Shown here piece after piece: positions 1 to 8,949 of a stretch of DNA of 64,000 nucleotides. A model generated the notes under the pieces. It made no database searches and had not been told where the DNA came from. It saw only the letters and a program-made list of their open reading frames with translations. Positions within the stretch are counted from its first letter, which is position 1. Every line of letters starts with the position of its first letter. The stretch comes from Gelidibacter maritimus (GTDB lineage Bacteria; Bacteroidota; Bacteroidia; Flavobacteriales; Flavobacteriaceae). The DNA is taken from positions 434,001-498,000 of the forward strand of contig NZ_JACGLT010000001.1 in NCBI RefSeq assembly GCF_014062315.1, written 5' to 3'. A program made the position numbers and the translations under genes.

Positions 1-381
1 TGAATTGTTAAAATTAAGCATTATTTAGTGCTTTGTCTACTAATTAAAACATAATAATTTTTTTCGACCAGTTAAAAATACAACTGATCGGAGTTGCTCA
101 TTTTTACAGGGTATCTGAAAAATATCAATTTATAGTCCCTGTTATAAACTTGCGCAATGCTAATGAATTCTCACTGATGGGTTTTGATACCCCGAGAGGC
201 TTTTTTCGATCAAAAAACTGATATCTTATATATACCAAACTTCGTGAGCTTGTCCACCTCTGCGTACGGGCTCTGAGTGACTTAATTTTCGGCAATCAGC
301 GAGACACCCATTAATATAATAAAAAATACCGTGAACAACGATTAATTAAGATATGAAAGCGGCTTTTGTATGCTTTTAAAT
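1..381. other. Intergenic stretch downstream of pheT, no gene seen
   Basis: No open frame with coding character was seen on either strand. The stretch from about 170 to 310 is less AT-rich than its surroundings and holds short dyads, for example ACAGGG near 107 pairing with CCCTGT near 144, and GGGT/ACCC pairs around 178-195. A structured RNA is possible, but I recognise no known RNA family. Confidence 0.4.
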
Positions 382-2808
382 CTATCGCAGTTCAGCCCCA
401 AGTTGTTTCTCAAAATTCAATTTCAACTTGTTCATGATCTTGTCAACCTGCTTATCTGTAAGTGTGCTGTGTTCATCTTGGAATTTAAAACTCACCGCAT
501 AACTCTTTTTTCCGTCGGGTAATTTGTCGCCCTGGTAGACATCAAACAAATCGACATCCTTGAGCAATCGTTTTTCTGTTTTATTGGCAATGCTGTCTAT
601 GGCTTCAAAAGTCACGTTCTCATCAATCAATAAGGCAAAATCGCGTCTGGTTGACGGATATTTAGGCAACTCCTTAAAATTAATACGATTGTTTTTGGCC
701 AAATCAATAACCTGATCCCAATTAAAATCAGCAAACAGGACCTCTTGCGAAATATCAAAATGTTTCATGATTTTCTTATTGATCAAACCAAAATCCACTA
801 TATTTTTTTTGCCCATACGCAAACTGATTCCTTCACTGAAAATGTCATTATCAACAGGAGCAACAGTAAATCGATTCAAGCCCAATCGCTCCAAAATGGC
901 AGTGATAATTCCTTTTAGATAAAAGAAGCTGCTCGGCTCTTGATGGCTGTTCCAGCGTTCAGCATCCTTGTTGCCCGTCACAAAAAGAGCTAAATGTTTA
1001 TTTTCAATATGCTTGTCGCCATGACTATGGTAGGTTTTGCCAAATTCAAACAATTTTAAATCTGAACGTCTTCTGTTAAGGTTCCTATCTATAGCTTCAA
1101 GACCGGAAAACAGCATACTTTGACGCATCACACTTAAGTCATGACTCAAGGGGTTGAGCATAAATACATTGTGTTCTTCATTTAAATTGTCGCTTAGCTT
1201 GGCATATTCTGGAGTGGTCAAGGAGTTTGATAAAATCTCATAAAAACCTTGTGCCGCCAATTGGTTGCCCGTGACATTCTGTAGTTTAAAATCTTCAAAA
1301 CGGGACGTTGGCGAAATGGAAGCATTTAGTTTTTCGGTGAAATTGATGTTGTTATAGCCATAGATTCGCAAGACTTCTTCAATAACATCGGCTTCACGGA
1401 CCACATCGTTTCTATAGGCAGGTACCATTAAGCCCAACCCGGTTTCGGTAACATTATTTACCTTGATATCCAATGACATCAAGATGCTTTTAATAATATC
1501 TTTGGGAATTTCTTCACCAATTAGCTTTTCGGCATTGGCAAAACTGAAATGCACCGGAAAATCCTCAATTTTTTTAGGATAGAAGTCAACAAGGTTATTG
1601 GTAACATAGCCTCCCGCCACTTCCTGTATCAACAATGCGGCACGTTTTAAGGCGTATTCTGTAATATTGGGATCCACACCACGCTCAAAGCGGAAAGAAG
1701 CATCAGTATTCAATCCGTGTCTTTTGGCCGATTTCCGAACGCTTATGGGATTGAAATAAGCACTTTCTAAAAATATGCTCGTTGTATGTTCTGTTACTCC
1801 TGAATTTTCACCACCAAATACACCAGCAATACACATGGGTTTAACGGCATCACAAATCATGAGGTCCTCTTCGTGCAATTCGCGCTCAACACCATCTAAG
1901 GTTGTGAATTTCGTTCCCTTTGGCAATGTTTTTACAATGACTTTATTACCTTCAATTTTATGGGCATCAAAAGCATGTAACGGTTGACCAAGATCGTGCA
2001 AAACGTAATTGGTAATGTCAACAATATTGTTTTTTGGTACGATACCAATCGCTTTAAGCTTGTTTTGTAGCCAGACAGGCGAGGTGTCAACTTTTATATC
2101 TGAAATGGTAACCCCACAATAACGCGGGGATAGCTCTTTATTTATGACTTCAACGCCAATTTTTAAAGTGCCTTGGTCAACTCTAAAAGCACTAACCGAT
2201 GGCGTGATCAATTCTACGTGCATATTTTTCTGCAAAAGACCAGCTTTTAGATCTCTTGCCGTCCCGAAGTGGCTCATGGCATCAGCTCTGTTTGGCGTGA
2301 GGCCAATTTCAAAAACATGATCATTTTCAACCTCATAAACATCAGCGAGTAAAGTGCCAACAGAAAGACTATCGTCTAACACCAAAATTCCTTCATGAGA
2401 TGCGCCAAGTCCTAATTCGTCTTCGGCACAAATCATACCGTGGCTTTCTTCTCCTCTTATCTTTCCTTTTTTAATGGTCCAAGCTTCTCCTTCTGCAGTG
2501 TACAGCGTTGTACCTATAGTGGCAACAGGCACCTTCTGACCGGCAGCTACGTTGGGGGCCCCGCAGACAATTTGTAGCGGTGTTCCTGACCCAATATTTA
2601 CCGTAGTTACTTTTAAACGGTCAGCATTGCTGTGTTGCACGCAGGTAAGCACTTCGCCAACTACAATGCCTTCCAAGCCACCTTTGATTGATTGGAATGG
2701 CTGAATGCCTTCAACTTCAAGGCCTAAGTCCGTAAGGAGCTCGCCCGTTTGCTCTGGAGTCCAATCAATGTTTACAAATTGCTTTAACCAATTATATGAA
2801 ATTTTCAT
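382..2808 (-). CDS. pheT: Phenylalanine--tRNA ligase beta subunit
   Basis: Beta chain of the cytoplasmic alpha2-beta2 enzyme that charges tRNA-Phe. The 808 residues match the usual bacterial length. An N-terminal EMAP/OB-type tRNA-binding domain spans roughly residues 40-150 (GIVVGEVLTCVQHSNADRL). The B3/B4 editing and B5 regions follow (GLTPNRADAMSHFG; RFERGVDP). A C-terminal ferredoxin-like anticodon-binding domain occupies about the last 95 residues (PKYPSTRRDFALL, then KSYAVSFKF). The ATG start at the MKISYNWL N-terminus is typical of the family. pheS is not adjacent in this window, so the two subunits appear to be encoded separately. The neighbour on the right is divergently transcribed. 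Confidence 0.97.
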   Translation of the reverse strand: MKISYNWLKQFVNIDWTPEQTGELLTDLGLEVEGIQPFQSIKGGLEGIVVGEVLTCVQHSNADRLKVTTVNIGSGTPLQIVCGAPNVAAGQKVPVATIGTTLYTAEGEAWTIKKGKIRGEESHGMICAEDELGLGASHEGILVLDDSLSVGTLLADVYEVENDHVFEIGLTPNRADAMSHFGTARDLKAGLLQKNMHVELITPSVSAFRVDQGTLKIGVEVINKELSPRYCGVTISDIKVDTSPVWLQNKLKAIGIVPKNNIVDITNYVLHDLGQPLHAFDAHKIEGNKVIVKTLPKGTKFTTLDGVERELHEEDLMICDAVKPMCIAGVFGGENSGVTEHTTSIFLESAYFNPISVRKSAKRHGLNTDASFRFERGVDPNITEYALKRAALLIQEVAGGYVTNNLVDFYPKKIEDFPVHFSFANAEKLIGEEIPKDIIKSILMSLDIKVNNVTETGLGLMVPAYRNDVVREADVIEEVLRIYGYNNINFTEKLNASISPTSRFEDFKLQNVTGNQLAAQGFYEILSNSLTTPEYAKLSDNLNEEHNVFMLNPLSHDLSVMRQSMLFSGLEAIDRNLNRRRSDLKLFEFGKTYHSHGDKHIENKHLALFVTGNKDAERWNSHQEPSSFFYLKGIITAILERLGLNRFTVAPVDNDIFSEGISLRMGKKNIVDFGLINKKIMKHFDISQEVLFADFNWDQVIDLAKNNRINFKELPKYPSTRRDFALLIDENVTFEAIDSIANKTEKRLLKDVDLFDVYQGDKLPDGKKSYAVSFKFQDEHSTLTDKQVDKIMNKLKLNFEKQLGAELR

Positions 2809-3021
2809 TTTTTAAATGTTATGCTATAGGTTGATGATTTTTGTGCAATATTTCGGTCTCTGAAAAATCTTCAACCAAACCACGATTGCCAATTATTTTA
2901 AATTCGGCGTAAAGATAATAATAGTATATAGTTATAGAAATGGTAAATAATTTTATTTTATTTGAATATTAATTTGAATATTAGCGTTATTTTGACCTTC
3001 AATTCAAAGTCCCAATACATT

Positions 3022-4263
3022 ATGAGGTTTCTTATTCTAATTTTTTCTGTGATCACCTTATTTTCCTGTAATAAGGATTATACAAAAAAAATGAAGCGCG
3101 GACAGTGGCGGGGTGAGTTAATGGTGAATGGCCATAAGGATTTACCGTTTAATTTTGAAGTCACCGGAGATCATAGTTTAAAAATTCTCAACGGAGAAGA
3201 AGTTATCTTAGTGGATGAAATAAATTATAACAACGATTCTGTTTTTATTAAAATGCCCGTTTTTGAAGGGTATTTTGCATTAAAGCTTACTAAAGAAGGT
3301 TTGAAAGGAAGCTATATAAATGAGGATATGAAAATGAACCTGCCTTTTAAAGCCTTTTATAATTCTAAAGAGCGCTTTGAGATAGTGAAGGCACCAACAA
3401 CAGACATTTCAGGAGATTGGGAAGTGGTTTTTAGTCCTAATTCCAATCAAGATTATGTTGCCAAAGGTATTTTTAAGCAGGATGGACAAAGAGTGACAGG
3501 CACTTTTAGAACTGAAATAGGCGATTACCGATATTTAGAAGGCGTTGTAAATGGAAATGAGTTAAAAATGTCTGCGTTTGATGGCTCCCACGCATTTTTA
3601 TTCGTCGCTACCGTCACAGATAGTACACTCAACGGCACCTTTTATTCTGGAAATAGCTGGAGTGCAGCTTTTAATGGAATTCGGAATGAGAATTTTGAAT
3701 TGCCAGATGCCGCAACACTCACCACCATGCGTGCTGATGCTGAAAATTTCAATTTTAGTTTTCCAGACGAAAAAGGTCAGACCGTGTCATTAACTGATGA
3801 GCGTTTTCAGAATAAAGTGGTTGTGGTGCAACTTATGGGAACTTGGTGCCCAAACTGTTTGGATGAGAGTGTGTTTTTCTCCGAATACGCCAAACTTAAT
3901 TCTGACAAGGCAATTGAATTTGTAGCGCTTGCATTTGAAAATGCCAAGACTGATTCGTTGGCGTTTGAGAGTATAAGACGCTTAAAGGACAGATTGGGCA
4001 TCGAATATCCTGTTCTGCTGGCCCAATATGGTTCGGCCGATAAGGTTGAGGCGCAAAAAAAGTTGCCAATGTTAGCTCAAGTGATTTCTTATCCTACCAC
4101 TATTTTTATAGACAAGAAAGGGGAGGTTCGAAAAATCCACACCGGTTTTAATGGGCCAGCCACTGGAGAAAAGTATACAGCATTTAAAGCTGAATTTGAA
4201 ATGTTTGTGAATGAACTTTTAGAGGAACCGGGTGTGGTGTCAGAAGTTGTTTCTGCAAACTGA
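3022..4263 (+). CDS. TlpA-family thioredoxin-like lipoprotein
   Basis: Predicted envelope lipoprotein with a C-terminal thioredoxin fold. I place the start at ATG 3022 rather than the in-frame ATG 2962, because it gives a clean lipoprotein signal (MRFLILIFSVITLFSC, Cys in the lipobox). The first half, about residues 20-255, is beta-rich and unassigned. The second half carries the redox motif WCPNC near residues 276-280, inside VQLMGTWCPNCLDES, and a cis-Pro region YPTTIF. TlpA/ResA relatives reduce disulfides or support cytochrome maturation, but the substrate here is unknown. The gene is transcribed away from pheT and stands alone. Confidence 0.85.
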   Translation: MRFLILIFSVITLFSCNKDYTKKMKRGQWRGELMVNGHKDLPFNFEVTGDHSLKILNGEEVILVDEINYNNDSVFIKMPVFEGYFALKLTKEGLKGSYINEDMKMNLPFKAFYNSKERFEIVKAPTTDISGDWEVVFSPNSNQDYVAKGIFKQDGQRVTGTFRTEIGDYRYLEGVVNGNELKMSAFDGSHAFLFVATVTDSTLNGTFYSGNSWSAAFNGIRNENFELPDAATLTTMRADAENFNFSFPDEKGQTVSLTDERFQNKVVVVQLMGTWCPNCLDESVFFSEYAKLNSDKAIEFVALAFENAKTDSLAFESIRRLKDRLGIEYPVLLAQYGSADKVEAQKKLPMLAQVISYPTTIFIDKKGEVRKIHTGFNGPATGEKYTAFKAEFEMFVNELLEEPGVVSEVVSAN

Positions 4264-4406
4264 AAGTAAAAGTTTTATTCGCCATTGATCTTGCCATCTT
4301 GTAAATCCAGCACATCTGCTGAACTATCAGTTTTGTATTTGTAGATATCGAAATGCTAAAATTGAAATATGTACTGTCAAGTGGATTTAATGAGGCATTT
4401 CAATAA

Positions 4407-5315
4407 TTAATTGGAGCGGACATAGTCATATATCGTTTTTGATAGAATGGCCAATTGATCGGTTCCTTTGTCAAAATCTTTGAGGTTTTTGGAAAGCAAA
4501 ACCAACACGTAAGCACGACCATCTGGTAAATAAACAATGCCTGCATCATGATGTACACCGGTTATAGAACCTGTTTTGTGTGCAACTTGAATTTCCTTTG
4601 GTAAATACTTCGGAATAACATCTTTATGTTGTTGATCTTTCAAAATAGCAATCATCGCATCGGAATCTTCCTGGGTTCCAGCGGAATTATCGGCAATAGC
4701 TTTCATGATTATCATTAAATCTCTGGCAGTTGTCGAATTGCTTAGGCCTAGATCATACGCTTTCTGATCTTCTACGCCTCTTAAAACCTCAATATTATGT
4801 GCGCCTAAATCCCTCATGGTTGCAGTTGTTTTCTTAGCATCGACCAATTCAATAAGAACGTTGGTTGCCAAATTGCTACTTATCGTAACCATACTGTGCA
4901 TCAAATCACGGAGTGCCACTTGAGTTCCGATTTGACTATAGATGACATCGTCGCTATCATCATTTATATCCATGCTGTATAAGCTCCCGTCAACTATACT
5001 CTTGAATTCATTTTTCAGTAAAATTGAATCCTCCAAATTTAGTTTTCCTTCAGAGGCTTGCTTGAACAATTCAATCATCACTGGAACTTTCATAGTACTG
5101 GCCGCATGAAACTTTTCGTCGACATTTATAAATAGGCTGTCTTTTGGTTGGGATAAATTATAAAATGCAACAGCTACTGTGCCATCTATGGAATCAACCT
5201 GAGCTTGAACCGTTTTTTCTAAATTATCTTTTTTTGATTTTTTTTCTTGGCACGAGGTCGCGAAAAGTAGCAATAAGACGACTGCAAAAGTTAAATCTGT
5301 TTTCAGAGATGTCAT
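4407..5315 (-). CDS. Class A beta-lactamase-like serine hydrolase, lipoprotein
   Basis: The 302-residue protein has the class A penicillin-binding fold motifs: S73-T-M-K76 (SxxK), S146-S-N148 (SxN), a Glu in VEDQ near residue 182 that could be the omega-loop base, and K247-T-G249. The N-terminus is a lipoprotein signal ending in FATSC (Cys22), so it should sit in the envelope. Proteins of this type are either beta-lactamases or peptidoglycan/peptide hydrolases; sequence alone does not decide. It lies 57 bp downstream of a second serine hydrolase on the same strand, and the two may be co-transcribed. Confidence 0.85.
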   Translation of the reverse strand: MTSLKTDLTFAVVLLLLFATSCQEKKSKKDNLEKTVQAQVDSIDGTVAVAFYNLSQPKDSLFINVDEKFHAASTMKVPVMIELFKQASEGKLNLEDSILLKNEFKSIVDGSLYSMDINDDSDDVIYSQIGTQVALRDLMHSMVTISSNLATNVLIELVDAKKTTATMRDLGAHNIEVLRGVEDQKAYDLGLSNSTTARDLMIIMKAIADNSAGTQEDSDAMIAILKDQQHKDVIPKYLPKEIQVAHKTGSITGVHHDAGIVYLPDGRAYVLVLLSKNLKDFDKGTDQLAILSKTIYDYVRSN

Positions 5316-5372
5316 AATTTTTAAATTATTTTAAAATTCACTATGGTTGACTGTGTTTAGGTATTAACGGAT

Positions 5373-6494
5373 TTATAGCAATTTGTTTTCCATTAACCAT
5401 TCGGTGATGTATTCTGTAAATCCGTCAACATTTCTTGGGGTATTGCAAAGAATAATAAATGTAATATTTTTTTCGGGGACCGTGACATAATTGCATAAAA
5501 AGCCACCTTGGCTTCCTGTATGGCCCACCGTCTTTAATCCGTCTGGTGTCTTGTCAATAAACCAAGACCAGCCTAAGAATGGGGGCGTGGTATCTTGCCA
5601 ATTTGGCCAGGGCTTTATGGTTCTGGAGGCTTCTAAAATAGTGCCTGGGATAAATTTATGTGCCTGCAATGCCAGTTCGTATTTAGCCAATTCGTTTACT
5701 GAACTCCAAACGCCACCATTACCGGCGGCTGCAAAGGTGGGTTCCTCGCCATAGTCTTTTTCAAGCCATTTTCCGTTGCTGTTTAGGTAGCCATGAGCAA
5801 CCCCGGATTCAGGGTGGGGTCCGTCCGTAATGGTGCTCGTGGTCATATTGGCGGGCTTAAAAATCTTCTCGGCAACAAAGGTCTGCCATTTCATTCCACT
5901 GACGTCTTCAATTATTAAAGCCAATGCATTATAGGCAGGATTTGAATATTCGTATTGTGTTCCAGGTTCAAAATTTAGATGTTCGGCCTGCGTTGTAGGA
6001 TACCAGTTTTCAAGATCTTTAGCAGTGAGATAAAATATTGAATCTTTCTTGGTCTCCCTATTGTCTTTTAGGCCTGAGGTATGTGTAAGCAAATGTTTGA
6101 TTTTCACTTTTTCTGCAATGGTGCTGTTTTTGAAGTCAGAAAAATATTTGGCCATATTATCTTCTATCGAAAGTTTGCCTTCAGCTTGTAGCATCAATAT
6201 GGCATTGGATACAAATGTTTTTGAAATACTACCGACGTTAAACAACGTATTTTCATCTATTTTAGTGTTTAATTCGATATCGGCAAGCCCGTAGCCTTTA
6301 CTAAAAATAATGCTGTCTCCCTTCATGATCAAAATGGCACCTCCGGGTTCGTTAGTAGGCATGTTGTTGGAAAAATAGGCGTCTAATTGACTGGTGTCCA
6401 TGGGTTTTGATGGAAGTGGGGTTTCTTTGCCGTCCTTACAACTGAGCATTAAAACTGCCATGGTGATTGGTAACAAGATATTGAATTTCAGCAT
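5373..6494 (-). CDS. Class C beta-lactamase-related serine hydrolase, lipoprotein
   Basis: The 373-residue protein belongs to the beta-lactamase class C / esterase / D-aminopeptidase superfamily. It carries S89-I-S-K92 in NVGSISKTF, the YxN motif Y183-S-N185 in YEYSNPAYN, and HTG near residue 332 (VGHTGSQGG) in place of KTG. The signal ends in MLSCKDG, a lipobox, so it should be membrane-anchored. The true substrate cannot be read from the sequence. It is the likely first gene of a two-gene unit with the class A-like hydrolase downstream. The two share a fold superfamily but not close sequence. Confidence 0.87.
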   Translation of the reverse strand: MLKFNILLPITMAVLMLSCKDGKETPLPSKPMDTSQLDAYFSNNMPTNEPGGAILIMKGDSIIFSKGYGLADIELNTKIDENTLFNVGSISKTFVSNAILMLQAEGKLSIEDNMAKYFSDFKNSTIAEKVKIKHLLTHTSGLKDNRETKKDSIFYLTAKDLENWYPTTQAEHLNFEPGTQYEYSNPAYNALALIIEDVSGMKWQTFVAEKIFKPANMTTSTITDGPHPESGVAHGYLNSNGKWLEKDYGEEPTFAAAGNGGVWSSVNELAKYELALQAHKFIPGTILEASRTIKPWPNWQDTTPPFLGWSWFIDKTPDGLKTVGHTGSQGGFLCNYVTVPEKNITFIILCNTPRNVDGFTEYITEWLMENKLL

Positions 6495-6641
6495 TTCATT
6501 TAGTTTGAATTAAATTCCCGTTTGAATAGTTAAGCAGGTACGAAATTTATCGCATTTTACTCAAATTTAGGAAAAATGTGACACGCACGTCTTGCTTTGG
6601 GGCGAAATACCACAAAATACTGATTACTAACGCTACTTTAT

Positions 6642-8744
6642 TTAAGAGATGTAATTCCAAATATTTTTATATTTCGTCAACTGTCCGTAAGTGTACCGTA
6701 GTACTTTATGCTCGGGTAATGCTAATGAAGGATCAGCTTTTAAAATAACCTTGGCATAATGGCGAGCATGTTGCAAAATGTCCTTGTCTTTGATGACATC
6801 GGCAATTTTAAGGTTCAGAACGCCGCTTTGTTGGGTGCCCATCAAATCGCCAGGCCCTCGTAGTTTCAAATCTACTTCGGCTATTTCAAAACCGTCATTG
6901 GTGCTGACCATGGTTTGTAATCTGGTTTTGCTGTCTTCACTTAGTTTGTGACTGGTCATCAAAATGCAATAGCTTTGTTCAGCGCCCCGACCAACGCGCC
7001 CCCTCAATTGGTGTAATTGTGACAGTCCGAAGCGTTCAGCGCTCTCAATAATCATCACAGATGCATTGGGGACGTTAACCCCGACTTCAATTACTGTGGT
7101 GGCCACCATGATTTGCGTTTCACCTTTTACAAAGCGTTGCATTTCAAAATCCTTATCCGCCGGTTTCATTTTACCGTGGACAATTGAAATTTGATACTCT
7201 GGCATAGGAAATTCCCTGGTGATGCTTTCATAGCCGTCCATCAAATCTTTATAATCCATTTTCTCACTTTCCTGTATCAATGGATAGACAATATAGATTT
7301 GTCTCCCTTTGGCGATTTCATCACGGATGAATTTAAAGACTTTCAACCTGTTTTTATCATAACGATGTACCGTTTTGACGTTTTTTCTACCAGGTGGCAA
7401 TTCGTCAATTACGGAGACATCCAAGTCGCCATAAACCGACATTGCCAAGGTTCTAGGAATAGGGGTTGCGGTCATGATTAAAATGTGTGGAGGCGACGTG
7501 TTTTTGTGCCACAATTTACTCCGTTGGGCAACTCCAAAACGGTGCTGTTCATCAATGACTGCCAAGCCTAAATTCTTGAATTTTACCTTATCTTCGAGAA
7601 GAGCATGCGTGCCAATTAAAATGTTTAAATCGCCATTTTCAAGCGCTTCATGGATTTTGTTTCTATCTGAAGTTTTAGTTGACCCAGTGAGCAGTTCTAT
7701 ACTGATATTAAGGCTTTTGCACAACTCCTTTAGTCCGTGGTAGTGTTGGACTGACAAAATAGCAGTCGGAGCCATTAAGCAGGCTTGGAAACCGTTGTCA
7801 AGTGCCATCAGCATTGACATTAGCGCAACAATGGTCTTCCCGGAACCTACATCGCCCTGCAATAAGCGATTCATTTGGGCATTGCTTCCTAAATCGGCCC
7901 GGATTTCTCTTAAAACCCTTTTTTGGGCATTGGTTAAATCGAAGGGTAAATGCTCTTGATAAAAGCTGTTGAAATACGCTCCGACATGTTCAAAATTATA
8001 GCCTTTTATTTTTGATTTATGGATCAGGTTTTTGATGATCAGTTGCAATTGAATGTAAAATAATTCTTCAAATTTAAGTCGGAATTGGGCCTGCGATAAT
8101 AGCGTTTGATTTTCGGGAAAATGAATGTTGAAAAGTGCTTTGCTCTTCGATATTAATTTAAGGTCAGAAAGCAGGTTTGCGGAAAGTGTTTCTTCAAATC
8201 GACCCTTGGTTTCTAAGAACAATTGCTGCATTATTTTGTTTAAAACACGATTGGAGATGCCCTTATTTGCCAATTTTTCCGTGGAAGGATAAATGGGTTG
8301 CATGGCAGAACGGAGGTTTTTCTCATGCTCTTCTAGCAGTTCCATCTCAGGATGTGGCATATTAAAAACACCATTAAACCAATTGGTTTTACCGAAAATG
8401 ACATATTTTTTCCCGTATTTAATGCTGTCCCTAATCCATTTATGGCCCCTAAACCAGACAAGTTCCATTATGCCAGTATCGTCCTTAAATATAGCCACCA
8501 GGCGCTTGCCACGTCCTGTACCAACGTCCTTTAAACTGGTAATTTCTCCTGTTATTTGAACATCAGCACCATGGCGCTGCAACTGATTGATTTTGTAGTA
8601 TTGGGTTTTATCAATATAGCGATTGGGGAATAGATTGATCAGGTCTTGATAGGTGTGGATGCCAAGTTCACTACGAAGTAGGTCTGCGCGATTAGGGCCG
8701 ACACCTTTAAGGTAGTCTATAGGTGTTTGAAGATTTATTTTCAT
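6642..8744 (-). CDS. recG: ATP-dependent DNA helicase RecG
   Basis: Helicase that remodels stalled forks and Holliday junctions. The 700 residues match the family. An N-terminal helix-hairpin-helix-like start (LKGVGPNRADLL) is followed by a wedge/OB domain at roughly residues 60-160. Superfamily 2 motifs then follow: Walker A GDVGSGKT near 298, DEQH near 398, MTATPIPRTLA, and the motif V/VI region ATTVIEVGVNVPNA and QLRGRVGRG. The C-terminal block LKLRGPGDLMGTQQSG is a RecG/Mfd-type signature. It starts at an ATG and is divergent from the M1 peptidase gene. Confidence 0.97.
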   Translation of the reverse strand: MKINLQTPIDYLKGVGPNRADLLRSELGIHTYQDLINLFPNRYIDKTQYYKINQLQRHGADVQITGEITSLKDVGTGRGKRLVAIFKDDTGIMELVWFRGHKWIRDSIKYGKKYVIFGKTNWFNGVFNMPHPEMELLEEHEKNLRSAMQPIYPSTEKLANKGISNRVLNKIMQQLFLETKGRFEETLSANLLSDLKLISKSKALFNIHFPENQTLLSQAQFRLKFEELFYIQLQLIIKNLIHKSKIKGYNFEHVGAYFNSFYQEHLPFDLTNAQKRVLREIRADLGSNAQMNRLLQGDVGSGKTIVALMSMLMALDNGFQACLMAPTAILSVQHYHGLKELCKSLNISIELLTGSTKTSDRNKIHEALENGDLNILIGTHALLEDKVKFKNLGLAVIDEQHRFGVAQRSKLWHKNTSPPHILIMTATPIPRTLAMSVYGDLDVSVIDELPPGRKNVKTVHRYDKNRLKVFKFIRDEIAKGRQIYIVYPLIQESEKMDYKDLMDGYESITREFPMPEYQISIVHGKMKPADKDFEMQRFVKGETQIMVATTVIEVGVNVPNASVMIIESAERFGLSQLHQLRGRVGRGAEQSYCILMTSHKLSEDSKTRLQTMVSTNDGFEIAEVDLKLRGPGDLMGTQQSGVLNLKIADVIKDKDILQHARHYAKVILKADPSLALPEHKVLRYTYGQLTKYKNIWNYIS

Positions 8745-8949
8745 GTTTATTTCATGAAGTGCAAAAGCTAATTATATGACTTCAAAAGTGTGGTTTAAGG
8801 TTCTTTAGGTCGCCTTTGTTCAATACTATGTGTAATGGCTATATCGCAAAGTTACATAAAGAAAAAGAAGTTTCACAAAGGGGTATTCGCATTGTGGCGT
8901 TATTGTTTTTATTTTCTTATTTTGGTCATTACTTAACTAAAGCCCGCCA

